Part shown: piece by piece, positions 1 to 5,328 of the stretch | How the letters are laid out: every line of letters begins with the position of its first letter | Numbering within the stretch: the stretch's first letter is position 1 | Assembly: GCA_946480485.1 (NCBI GenBank) | Contig: CAMLJW010000361.1 | Location: 1 to 5,578, forward strand | Source: an uncultured Streptomyces sp. | GTDB taxonomy: Bacteria > Actinomycetota > Actinomycetes > Streptomycetales > Streptomycetaceae | Direction: 5' to 3' | Length of the DNA stretch: 5,578 bases | Notes under the pieces: generated by a model | Told to the model about the DNA's origin: nothing | What the model saw: the letters and a program-made list of their open reading frames with translations, nothing else | Database searches by the model: none | Position numbers and translations under genes: made by a program

Positions 1-942
1 GTTCACCTTGAGCTGTGCGCCCTCGGACGGGGCGGACGGCTCCTCGCCGGTAAGGGTCGCGAGCTCCTGCGGTGACGCGTTCACAAGAACGTGCCGGGCT
101 GAGACGGCTCCTTCTCCTTCCGCGGTCCGGAACGTGACCTCGGCCGACCGTCCGTCCGTCGTGATCCCGAGCACCTCGTGCCGGGTGGCCACGGCCGCGC
201 CCGCGGCCCGTGCCGCGGCGGCAAGCGCGTCGGTCAGGGCACCCATACCGCCCACCGGCACGTCCCAGGCGCCCGTGCCGCCGCCGATCACGTGGTACAG
301 GAAGCAGCGGTTCTGCCGCAGTGAGGGGTCGTGCGCGTCCGCGAAGGTGCCGATGAGCCCGTCGGTGAGCACCACACCGCGTACGAGATCGTCGGCGAAG
401 GTCTCCTCGATGACAGCCCCGATCGGCTCCTCGAAGAGAGCCCGCCACGCCTCCTCGTCGTCGATGCGGCGGCGCAGTTCGTCCCGCGTGGGCAGCGGTT
501 CGGTGAGCGTGGGGAACACCTGCTTGGCGACGCGGCCGGTCATCCCGTAGAAACGCTGCCAGGCCTGGTACTCGCGGTCCGAACCGGTCAGCCGCGCGAA
601 GGCCTCCCGGGTGCGCCGCTCGCCCCCGCCGACGAGCAGCCCGGCCGCCCGTCCTTCCCGCTCGACGGGTGTGTACGAGGACACCGTGCGTCCGCGGACC
701 CGGAAGTCGAGGCCCAGGTCCCGGACGATCTTCCGGGGCAACAGGCTGACGAGGTACGAGTACCGCGACAGGCGGGCGTCGACCCCGGTGAACGGCCGGC
801 TTGACACGGCGGCGCCCCCCGTGGTCCCCAGCCGTTCCAGGACCAGGACGGACTTACCGGCACGGGCCAGGTAGGCGGCGGCGACGAGACCGTTGTGTCC
901 CCCGCCGACGATCACGGCGTCGTATCCCTCGTGTCCAGGCAT
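1..942 (-). CDS. FAD-dependent oxidoreductase, phytoene dehydrogenase/PYROXD2-like (partial, N-terminal 314 residues)
   Basis: The gene reads leftward from an ATG at 942 and is still open at base 1, so the C-terminus is missing. Residues 8-18 (DAVIVGGGHNG) are the FAD-binding Rossmann motif GxGxxG, and E36 in VLVLER is the expected ribose-binding acidic residue. Further on, YHVIGGGTGAWDVPVGGMG and the closing GAQLKVN at the window edge resemble the phytoene dehydrogenase-like COG1233 group that includes PYROXD2. Members are about 500-550 residues, so roughly 60% is visible. Expected role is a soluble flavin oxidoreductase or desaturase; the substrate cannot be read. Start choice: AAGAGG lies almost against the ATG. 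An in-frame ATG at 978 would add 12 residues, including a rare TTA codon, and has no better ribosome site. It is co-oriented with the oxygenase at 1449-2306 but separated from it by a kinase relic. Family call is firm, function is not. Confidence 0.88.
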   Translation of the reverse strand, partial: MPGHEGYDAVIVGGGHNGLVAAAYLARAGKSVLVLERLGTTGGAAVSSRPFTGVDARLSRYSYLVSLLPRKIVRDLGLDFRVRGRTVSSYTPVEREGRAAGLLVGGGERRTREAFARLTGSDREYQAWQRFYGMTGRVAKQVFPTLTEPLPTRDELRRRIDDEEAWRALFEEPIGAVIEETFADDLVRGVVLTDGLIGTFADAHDPSLRQNRCFLYHVIGGGTGAWDVPVGGMGALTDALAAAARAAGAAVATRHEVLGITTDGRSAEVTFRTAEGEGAVSARHVLVNASPQELATLTGEEPSAPSEGAQLKVN

Positions 943-1224
943 GCCTCTTCGTAACACGGGGTGATCCAGGTCGGCCATACGGGCACGGCAGGCGGCGGGC
1001 AGCCGAGCGGGGCAGGCACCGGCCGCACGGCCTCAGCGGCCGGTCACGCCTCCGTGGCCGCCCGGCCGCCCGGTACTGCCGTAACGCGGCCACCCTCCGG
1101 TACAGCGGGACCGCCTCCAAGCCGCGTCCGAGCTGTTCCAGTGCGGGCCTGAGCCCGGGGCGTCTCGGCCGCCGGGCGGAGGCGGGCAGGTGTACCGGGC
1201 AGTCGCCGCCGAGCGGACGTGGTG
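943..1224. other. Unassigned stretch between oxidoreductase and kinase relic
   Basis: This 282-bp stretch is GC-rich and open in several frames, as expected of such DNA, but I recognise no domain in any frame. Minus-strand frames contain patches such as ALEQLGRGLEAVPLYRRVAA (around 1090-1150). These could be the decayed C-terminal half of the kinase gene next door, but they match no motif I can name. The leader of the oxidoreductase must lie at its left end. No convincing promoter, terminator or RNA gene is seen. Confidence 0.4.
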
Positions 1225-1448
1225 GCCGCGTGGCGGCTCCGGGGACGTGTCCCGGTGTCCGACGAGGACGGCCCGGGCGGCGTCGAGGTCGAACGGCGGC
1301 GCCCCGGTGGCGATCTCGTACAGCACGCAGCCGAACGAGTGAGGTCGCTGCGCTGGTCGACAGACGCGCCGCCGATCAGCTCGGGCGACATGTGGTGCTC
1401 CGCCTCCCCCGGCTCCCCCGGCTCCCCCGGCTCGTCCGGCTTGGCGAG
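1225..1448 (-). pseudogene. Serine/threonine protein kinase fragment, frameshifted and truncated
   Basis: Read leftward, the frame gives LAKPDEPGEPGEPGE, then HHMSPELIGGASVDQRSDL. It then continues one frame over as FGCVLYEIATGAPPF and LDAARAVLVGHRDTSPEPP. These are, in order, the residues after the DFG of the activation segment, the SPE (APE) motif of subdomain VIII, and subdomain IX (D-x-x-SDLYSFGCVLYE) of bacterial Hanks-type kinases. The two frames rejoin if one base is restored between 1340 and 1341: GACCTC-ACTCG would be GACCTCTACTCG, giving DLYSFG. The whole N-lobe, the HRD catalytic loop and DFG are absent, because the stop codon of the upstream oxygenase (1449-1451) directly precedes the LAK codons. 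No recognisable C-terminus remains beyond 1225. It cannot encode an active kinase. A sequencing error could explain the frameshift but not the missing N-terminal half. Confidence 0.8.
1404..1439. repeat. 9-bp tandem repeat (Gly-Glu-Pro coding) in the kinase relic
   Basis: Three perfect copies of CTCCCCCGG lie at 1404-1412, 1413-1421 and 1422-1430, followed by a diverged copy CTCGTCCGG at 1431-1439. On the minus strand they encode PDEPGEPGEPGE. They lie in the activation loop just before the SPE motif, where kinases vary in length. Replication slippage is the simplest origin. Confidence 0.85.
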
Positions 1449-2306
1449 CTATCCGCCGACTTTGTACGGTGCCGGGCGCGAGCCGGGGCCCAGCCGTGAC
1501 ATGGCGCGGATAATGTGTTTGGGCGGCAACTGCCAGCGGACACCCGCGGGAATGCTGCGCAGCAGGGTGCCGGCGAAACGCAGCCGACGGGTCACCGTGT
1601 CGGGTGGTGGCGCGGATCTTCCGTACAACTCATGGGCGTACGGCGGCAGTGCGGAGTACGCCAGGTCGGCCACACGCCGCCACAGCAGTGCGCGCGCCGG
1701 GACCAGCAGAAGCGGTGTGGGCGGACTGCGCAAGAAGTCGTCGACGTCCCGCGCCTCCGGTCCCGCGGCCAACTCCGGGCGCACCTTCTCGAAGTACCCG
1801 GCGAGTTGGGCCTGGTCGGTGGGTACGTCCTCGGGGTCAAGGCCCACCAGGCGTGCGCTGACGCGGTTTTCGCCGATGTAGCGGTCGGCCGCCGCGTCCG
1901 TGAGGGGGAACCCGGAGCGGCGTGCGACATGGAGGTAGGAGTCGATCTCGGCGCAGTGCACCCAGAGCAGCAACTCGGGTTCGTCGACGCGGTAGCGCCC
2001 ACCGGTGCCGGGGTCCGTCGCCGTAAGCATGGTGTGGATCTTCCGGACCCGGGCCGCTGCCGCCTCGGCCGCCTCCGTCGTGCCGTACGTCGTGGTGCCG
2101 ACGAAGTTGGCCGTCCGCATCAAGCGGCCCCAGGCGTCCTCACGGAAGTGGGAGTTCTGCATGACGCCGCGCACCGTGCGGGGGTGCAGGGCATGGAGAT
2201 AGAGCGCGCGAATGCCGGCGACCCACATCATCGGGTCGCTGTGCAGCTGCCAGGTGACGGAGGAAGGGCCGAAGAGCCCCGGGTCGCCGGTGCGATTCGC
2301 GTCCAC
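1449..2306 (-). CDS. Oxygenase MpaB family protein (DUF2236, rubber-oxygenase-like)
   Basis: This 285-residue protein belongs to the MpaB/Lcp-type oxygenase family (PF09995, DUF2236), in which characterised members are haem-dependent oxygenases cleaving polyisoprene or prenyl side chains. Seen here: the N-terminal LFGPSSVTWQLHSDP, the helix RALYLHALHP (H38, H41), RLMRTANFVGTTTYG (residues 61-75, with the family's conserved Arg-Thr) and LLLWVHCAEIDSYL (W115, H117). The length matches compact actinobacterial members. No signal peptide or membrane segment is evident, so a cytoplasmic location is likely. The start is a GTG at 2306; upstream in frame there is a stop and no better start, and the ribosome site (GGCGGC) is weak. 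The TAG stop at 1449-1451 directly abuts the kinase relic. Its substrate is unknown; an electron or hydride-transfer partnership with the co-oriented FAD oxidoreductase is only a guess. Confidence 0.9.
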   Translation of the reverse strand: MDANRTGDPGLFGPSSVTWQLHSDPMMWVAGIRALYLHALHPRTVRGVMQNSHFREDAWGRLMRTANFVGTTTYGTTEAAEAAAARVRKIHTMLTATDPGTGGRYRVDEPELLLWVHCAEIDSYLHVARRSGFPLTDAAADRYIGENRVSARLVGLDPEDVPTDQAQLAGYFEKVRPELAAGPEARDVDDFLRSPPTPLLLVPARALLWRRVADLAYSALPPYAHELYGRSAPPPDTVTRRLRFAGTLLRSIPAGVRWQLPPKHIIRAMSRLGPGSRPAPYKVGG

Positions 2307-2427
2307 GCCGCCAGTATGACCGTGTTTCCTGATCGGCGACGATCAACGTGCCTGACCTGCGCCGATACCAACAACAACCAATCAACGGGACCCCGCCGCA
2401 GAGCGGGCCGATGTCGATACAAACCGG

Positions 2428-2547
2428 CCCGGCCAGGAAGAGTCGACAACAACTCCACTCCTTGCACACGAGATCTCCACGACATTCGTCGGTCTCGCGT
2501 ACCGCCACGATGCCATCACGGTATGTCTCGATCAACGTGACCCTCAC
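2428..2547 (-). pseudogene. Possible decayed DUF397-like small protein
   Basis: A leftward frame that can start at a GTG (2547) or a TTG (2535) reads VTLIETYRDGIVAVRETDE, then GDLVCKEW and RLFLAG. This pattern resembles the C-terminal core of DUF397 proteins, commonly seen as VAVRDSK, then a short gap, then EW and a closing F-x-x-G. DUF397 proteins are small actinobacterial partners of XRE-type regulators. The expected N-terminal W-x-x-S-S-x-S and CVEV parts are not found. The spacing around EW is disturbed by extra Cys/Arg codons, and the frame runs on into unrelated sequence. GC preference at third positions fades after the first 20 codons. The resemblance may be accidental. Confidence 0.25.
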
Positions 2548-2662
2548 CCCGCGCCCACGACACTTTCTGCATCATCATTCACATTCTCTGCACATTGCCC
2601 ATCAGTTCATCGCGCGCACTTCAACAGCCCATCACCTCTGGAGGTCCGTACCCGTTGAGCGT

Positions 2663-2671
2663 TGATATAAC
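2663..2671 (+). promoter_or_regulatory. Extended -10 promoter candidate for the carbonic anhydrase gene
   Basis: TGATATAAC at 2663-2671 contains TATAAC, five of six bases of the TATAAT consensus, with TG one base upstream as in extended -10 promoters. No -35 hexamer resembling TTGACA stands 16-18 bp upstream, which fits the extended -10 type. A start near 2678 would give a leader of about 50 nt before the ATG at 2729. Predicted from sequence only. Confidence 0.4.
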
Positions 2672-2692
2672 TTGCACCCTCCAAACCTCTGA

Positions 2693-2705
2693 CGGGAAAC
2701 TCCCG
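2693..2705 (+). promoter_or_regulatory. Small hairpin in the carbonic anhydrase leader
   Basis: CGGGA (2693-2697) and TCCCG (2701-2705) form a perfect 5-bp stem with a 3-nt AAC loop, 8 nt before the ribosome site GGAAGGAA (2713-2720). It would lie in the mRNA leader if the promoter at 2663-2671 is used. It is too short to be called a riboswitch and may have no function. Confidence 0.25.
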
Positions 2706-2728
2706 CCTGAACGGAAGGAAAAGCACTG

Positions 2729-3520
2729 ATGGGTAGGACTGGACAGCCGCTGCGCAGAACCATAATCACCGGAGGACTGGTGGCCACCGTGGCTGCGCTT
2801 TCCGGCTGTTCGTCGAAGACGGAAAGCACGGAGACGGATAACGCCGCAAACGCCGATGCGGCGAAGGCTACTTCGGCGTCACCGAATGCGCAGGCGCCGT
2901 CTTCGGGCGACCGACCGGACTCGCCCTGGGCGGCCTTCGCAAGGCTGATGGACGGCAACGAGCGCTGGGTGGACGGCAAGCTGCAGCACCCCGACCGCGA
3001 CCCCAGCCGACGCGGGTTCGTCGCCGAGGAGCAGGACCCCTACGGCGTGATCCTCTCGTGCATCGACTCCCGGGTGCCGCCGGAGCTGCTGTTCGACACG
3101 GGGCTCGGCGACCTGTTCGTGATGCGCACCGGCGGACAGGTGGTGGAACCGGTGGTCGTCGGTTCCGTCGAGTACGGGCCCATGACCTCGGGCACCCCGC
3201 TGATCGTCGTCCTCGGCCATCAGCGCTGCGGCGCCGTCAAGGCGGCGTACAAGGCACTGAAGGACGACAAGCCACTGCCCGGCAACCTGCAGTCGATCGC
3301 CGAAGCCCTGCGCCCGGCGTACGAGGTGATCGCCAAGGAGAAGCACGCCGACCCGGTGGACGCCATGACCCGCGTCCACGTCAAGCAGATCTCCGCCGAC
3401 CTGCGGACCAACAAGGACCTTGCTCCGCTGGTGAAGAAGGGCGACCTGGCCGTGGTCAGCGCCTACTACTCGCTCGATACCGGCCGCGTGGAAGTCCTCA
3501 CCGGGGCACCCTCCGCCTGA
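2729..3520 (+). CDS. Beta-class carbonic anhydrase, predicted Tat-exported lipoprotein
   Basis: This 263-residue protein should catalyse CO2 hydration to bicarbonate at a zinc site. Residues 1-27 are a lipoprotein signal: R9-R10 in PLRRTIITGGL look like a Tat twin-arginine motif, a short hydrophobic stretch follows, and the lipobox LSGC puts the lipidated cysteine at C27. Residues 28-66 form a Ser/Thr/Ala/Asp-rich linker. The beta-CA domain starts near PWAAFARLMDGNERWVDG. Zinc ligands C111, H164 and C167 are all present (SCIDSR and GHQRCGAV), as is the D113/R115 dyad. At 133-137 it has RTGGQ, where many beta-CAs have an RNAGN-like segment. The ATG is well placed 8 nt after GGAAGGAA. It stands alone, diverging from the oxygenase gene. 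Location is inferred to be the outer face of the membrane. The enzyme class is firm; the Tat route is likely but unproven. Confidence 0.95.
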   Translation: MGRTGQPLRRTIITGGLVATVAALSGCSSKTESTETDNAANADAAKATSASPNAQAPSSGDRPDSPWAAFARLMDGNERWVDGKLQHPDRDPSRRGFVAEEQDPYGVILSCIDSRVPPELLFDTGLGDLFVMRTGGQVVEPVVVGSVEYGPMTSGTPLIVVLGHQRCGAVKAAYKALKDDKPLPGNLQSIAEALRPAYEVIAKEKHADPVDAMTRVHVKQISADLRTNKDLAPLVKKGDLAVVSAYYSLDTGRVEVLTGAPSA

Positions 3521-3705
3521 CAGCGGGAACCCCCTCAAGCGACTCGGCCCGCCAATCCGCGGGGCGGTACGTAGAGAAACGAGTCGGTTCCGGATCGAAC
3601 TCCCGGCCTCCTTCAGAGTTGGGTCTCGACGATTTCAGGGCGCTACGGAAGTTGACCATTTCCCTGTACTGGTGTCTCGTAATTCTTTTCGTGGAACCTG
3701 AGGCA

Positions 3706-3885
3706 ATGGTCATGAGTTGGCGATCTATGGGTGCTGATCTTCGGGTGGAGCGCATTGAGGGTGGCCGCGGGGCGGCTGACGGATGACGTGTCGATCGGGC
3801 TGCTGACCACGGTTTTCCCAGAGGAGGCGGGGCCGCGGCGTATGAGGCCAGGGCGCGGGAGGAGCGGACGCGCTCGTTGCCGTGA
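3706..3885 (+). mobile_element. IS4-type transposase N-terminal fragment, frameshifted
   Basis: From ATG codons at 3706 and 3712 the frame reads MSWRSMGADLRVERIE. Dropping one G from the GGG at 3759-3761 continues it as VAAGRLTDDVSIGLLTTVFP (to 3820). Returning to the first frame from about 3823 gives ARAREERTRSLP, then a TGA at 3883-3885. This order (GRLTD-x-x-SIGLLT-x-x-FP, then a basic patch E-x-RTRSLP) is the N-terminal domain of IS4-type transposases (PF13006) of actinobacteria. The rest, including the DDE catalytic domain, is absent. GAGG precedes the ATG as a ribosome site. Two frame changes and the loss of at least three quarters of the protein show a dead remnant. Terminal inverted repeats and target duplications could not be located. 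Confidence 0.62.
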
Positions 3886-3900
3886 CTCCCGCCCTGACCT

Positions 3901-4038
3901 CGGCGAGGATGCCATATCGTGAACCGACCGCTCCCCGGAGTGGTCCAGGTACTTCATGAACGTTAAGGTGGGCGCCTGGTCGACCATCGCGTCCAGCGCT
4001 CGCCGGGTCTGCCACTCGTCGAGTCGAATACGAAGCTG
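3901..4038 (-). pseudogene. Coding-like relic of unknown family, minus strand
   Basis: Read leftward from 4038, this stretch gives QLRIRLDEWQTRRALDAMV, then DQAPTLTFMKYLDHSGERSV. Its codons strongly favour G or C in the third position (GAC GAG TGG CAG ACC CGG is typical) and its composition is protein-like. The opposite strand there reads as Ser/Arg-rich shadow. No start codon with a ribosome site is found at its upstream end, which collides with the tetR start. I do not recognise the family. It could be the leftover of a gene once divergent from tetR, or cargo carried with the insertion sequence. It contains one TTA codon. The putative operator at 3952-3966 lies within it. Confidence 0.35.
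3952..3966 (-). promoter_or_regulatory. Putative TetR operator upstream of tetR
   Basis: On the minus strand this site reads TTAACGTTCATGAAG. It matches TTAACGTGCATTAAG at 4755-4769, upstream of the SnoaL-like gene, at 13 of 15 positions. It includes the perfect 8-bp palindrome TTCATGAA. It lies 82 bp upstream of the tetR GTG, a suitable place for autoregulation, but overlaps a coding-like relic, so the likeness may be chance. Confidence 0.35.
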
Positions 4039-4048
4039 GGGGGATGCA

Positions 4049-4687
4049 GTGGCGGGGAAGCGGGCGGGTAGGCCGCGTGAGACCGTCGGTCGGGACCGCG
4101 TCATGGAAGCGGCCCTGCAGATGTTCCTTCAGAACGGCTATGCAGGAACCAGTCTCAAGGCACTCGCCCAGGAACTCGGCATCTCCGCACCGGCCTTGTA
4201 CTGGTACTTCTCTTCCAAGGAAGAGCTGTACGTCTCCGTGATCGAGGAGGCGATGACCGACTTCGTCACGTATGTCAGCCAGTCGATCACCGACGACGAT
4301 CCCGTGGTTCGACTGGGACAAATCGTACGCGCGCATGTCACCTGGCAGCTGGAAAAGTCCGACATTGCACGGGCGTTCGACTTCACGATGATACGCAGGG
4401 GCCAGAGCCGCGAGATCCCGAGCGATCGCCTGGAGCCGATCGTGAAGATGGAGATCGAGTACGTCAAGAATCTCAGGGACGTCCTCACTGCGGGCGTGGA
4501 ACAGGGCGTCTTCATGGTCGATGACGTGAAGACCACCGCGTTCGCGATCACCTCCATGTGCGAGTACGTCAACACCTGGTACAGGCCGGACGGCGAACTG
4601 TCCATCGCGGCTGTGGCCAACCGCTACGACGGACTTGTGATGCGGATGCTGGGGGCGCATCCCTCGAACCGGATCAGCCGGGACTGA
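4049..4687 (+). CDS. TetR/AcrR-family transcriptional regulator
   Basis: This 212-residue protein has the usual TetR length. Residues 13-61 are the TetR N-terminal DNA-binding domain: a first helix RDRVMEAALQMFLQNGY, then the helix-turn-helix TSLKALAQELGISAPALYWY with the closing YFSSKEELY signature. The rest is a mostly helical ligand-binding and dimer domain (for example AFDFTMIRRGQSREIPSDRL) that does not reveal the ligand. The start is taken as the GTG at 4049, because GGGGGG lies 5-10 nt upstream and the next residues, AGKRAGRPRET, are a typical basic leader. An ATG at 3956 in the same frame would add 31 non-conserved residues. The SnoaL-like gene follows 152 bp downstream on the same strand. 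Similar sites before both genes suggest autoregulation and control of that neighbour, probably repression released by a small ligand. Confidence 0.93.
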   Translation: MAGKRAGRPRETVGRDRVMEAALQMFLQNGYAGTSLKALAQELGISAPALYWYFSSKEELYVSVIEEAMTDFVTYVSQSITDDDPVVRLGQIVRAHVTWQLEKSDIARAFDFTMIRRGQSREIPSDRLEPIVKMEIEYVKNLRDVLTAGVEQGVFMVDDVKTTAFAITSMCEYVNTWYRPDGELSIAAVANRYDGLVMRMLGAHPSNRISRD

Positions 4688-4749
4688 GGCACACCGGCCA
4701 CAGGCATCAGCCACCTTGCCCTGACCTGCAGCCACACCCGGCGAACTAA

Positions 4750-4769
4750 CTTAATTAACGTGCATTAAG
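4750..4769. promoter_or_regulatory. Putative TetR operator before the SnoaL-like gene
   Basis: CTTAAT (4750-4755) and ATTAAG (4764-4769) are perfect inverted arms around an 8-bp spacer. Nested inside, TTAACG-TG-CATTAA (4755-4768) is a shorter dyad matching at five of six arm positions. This AT-rich island stands out in high-GC DNA, ends 3 bp before a -35-like hexamer, and shares 13 of 15 bases with 3952-3966 on the other strand. The position suits repression by the adjacent TetR protein. Confidence 0.55.
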
Positions 4770-4772
4770 GTC

Positions 4773-4802
4773 TTGTTTTGCCGCCTCGCCCGACGATACG
4801 GT
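4773..4802 (+). promoter_or_regulatory. Promoter candidate for the SnoaL-like gene
   Basis: TTGTTT (4773-4778) and TACGGT (4797-4802) are 18 bp apart, resembling the actinobacterial housekeeping pattern TTGACN and TANNNT. Transcription would begin near 4809, giving a leader of about 30 nt with GGAGAGG (4831-4837) before the ATG at 4840. The inverted repeat at 4750-4769 lies just upstream of the -35. Predicted from sequence only. Confidence 0.4.
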
Positions 4803-4839
4803 TCAGCGGACCCTGGTTGACTCCACCCGAGGAGAGGCG

Positions 4840-5244
4840 ATGACTGTCGAAAGCACCCTGAGTCTCCTAAAGGCGTACCACGAGGCTTGGGAGCGTGGTG
4901 ACCAAGAGGCGGGCATCGCCTTCTTCGCCGAGGACCTCGTCGTACACATGGGCGGCAACGGCCCCCTGGCAGGCGTATACACCGGTCGCGACTCGTTCGT
5001 GCGTGACTGGATCGGTCGCGTCGCCGAGTACACGGACGTGTGGGAGGTCAGCGGGAACGACACCCTACTCGTGGGTGACGACGGTGTTCTACTGCTTGTC
5101 CACGAGACATGGGCCCGTGGGGACCGGTCAGTGACCACGAAGCGGCTGGGTTTCTACAAGGTGACCGGCGACAAGATAGTGGAGTGCTACTTCTCCGACA
5201 TGAACCAGCCTGAGGTCGACGCCTTCTTCGGTGATCTGCACTAG
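4840..5244 (+). CDS. NTF2-like/SnoaL-like domain protein
   Basis: This 134-residue protein has the length and order of a single cone-shaped NTF2-like (SnoaL, ketosteroid isomerase-type) domain. Residues 7-32 (LSLLKAYHEAWERGDQEAGIAFFAEDL) match the helical start with the usual YHEAWxxGD and FFAEDL elements. They are followed by VVHMGGNGPLAGVYTGRDSF, where G-x-Y-x-GRD is typical of the family. Beta strands follow, such as LLLVHETWARG and KRLGFYKVTGDKIVECYFSD. Family members act as cyclases, isomerases, hydrolases or small-ligand binders. H36 and the acidic D119 near the pocket could be functional, but no catalytic set is assignable. No signal peptide is seen, so it should be cytoplasmic. GGAGAGG at 4831-4837 supports the ATG. 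It follows tetR with its own likely promoter and operator. Fold is confident, activity unknown. Confidence 0.9.
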   Translation: MTVESTLSLLKAYHEAWERGDQEAGIAFFAEDLVVHMGGNGPLAGVYTGRDSFVRDWIGRVAEYTDVWEVSGNDTLLVGDDGVLLLVHETWARGDRSVTTKRLGFYKVTGDKIVECYFSDMNQPEVDAFFGDLH

Positions 5245-5328
5245 CAACAACACTCCGTGACGTTGCAGTACTAGCCGGACCCGGCCTCCCGCTTCTGGCG
5301 CTCCCTGCCCCGCAGTTGGCGCGTCGGC

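Larger units (their letters stand above)
2307..2728. other. Low-GC intergenic region between divergent genes
   Basis: This 422-bp gap separates the leftward oxygenase from the rightward carbonic anhydrase. It is visibly richer in A and T than its surroundings, and the plus strand at about 2555-2640 is strikingly poor in G with many CAT, CAC and CATC words. It holds a possible DUF397-like relic on the minus strand (about 2428-2547), an extended -10 promoter candidate and a small leader hairpin. I see no intact gene, RNA gene or insertion-sequence end. The AT shift is compatible with transferred or decaying DNA. Confidence 0.5.
3521..4048. other. Gene-poor gap with mobile-element and gene debris
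   Basis: This 528-bp interval has no intact gene. From 3521 to about 3705 I see only a weak hairpin after the carbonic anhydrase (CCCGC at 3548-3552 pairing with GCGGG at 3559-3563, no T-run). It is followed by a lower-GC patch around 3650-3700 that may hold the end of the insertion sequence. The transposase fragment occupies about 3706-3885 and an unidentified coding-like relic about 3901-4038 on the minus strand. The tetR promoter must lie in the right part. A short dyad ACTCG-T-CGAGT sits at 4014-4024. Long open frames here are by-products of high GC. Confidence 0.5.

Noticed and set aside
1404..1439. CRISPR-like or regulatory direct repeats
   Set aside because: The unit is only 9 bp with no spacers and keeps the kinase reading frame, so it is a slippage repeat within coding sequence.
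1515..2540. Long plus-strand open frame (341 codons) opposite the oxygenase gene
   Set aside because: The minus strand there encodes a complete family member with conserved motifs. The plus frame is Arg/Gly/Ala-rich shadow that arises from high third-position GC.
3584..3605. tRNA T-arm-like sequence (GTTCGATCC on the minus strand)
   Set aside because: The five bases on either side of the loop do not pair, and no acceptor stem, anticodon arm or CCA-like end is present.
3058..3786. Plus-strand open frame running through the carbonic anhydrase gene into the gap
   Set aside because: Its first part is an out-of-frame shadow of the carbonic anhydrase. Only its end (from 3706) is meaningful, as the start of the transposase fragment.
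4014..4024. ACTCG-T-CGAGT dyad as the main tetR operator
   Set aside because: The arms are only 5 bp, such GC-rich dyads are common here, and no counterpart lies before the SnoaL-like gene.
3725..4735. Long minus-strand open frame (336 codons) opposite tetR
   Set aside because: It is antisense to a clear TetR protein, begins in the downstream intergenic region without a ribosome site and has no recognisable domain.
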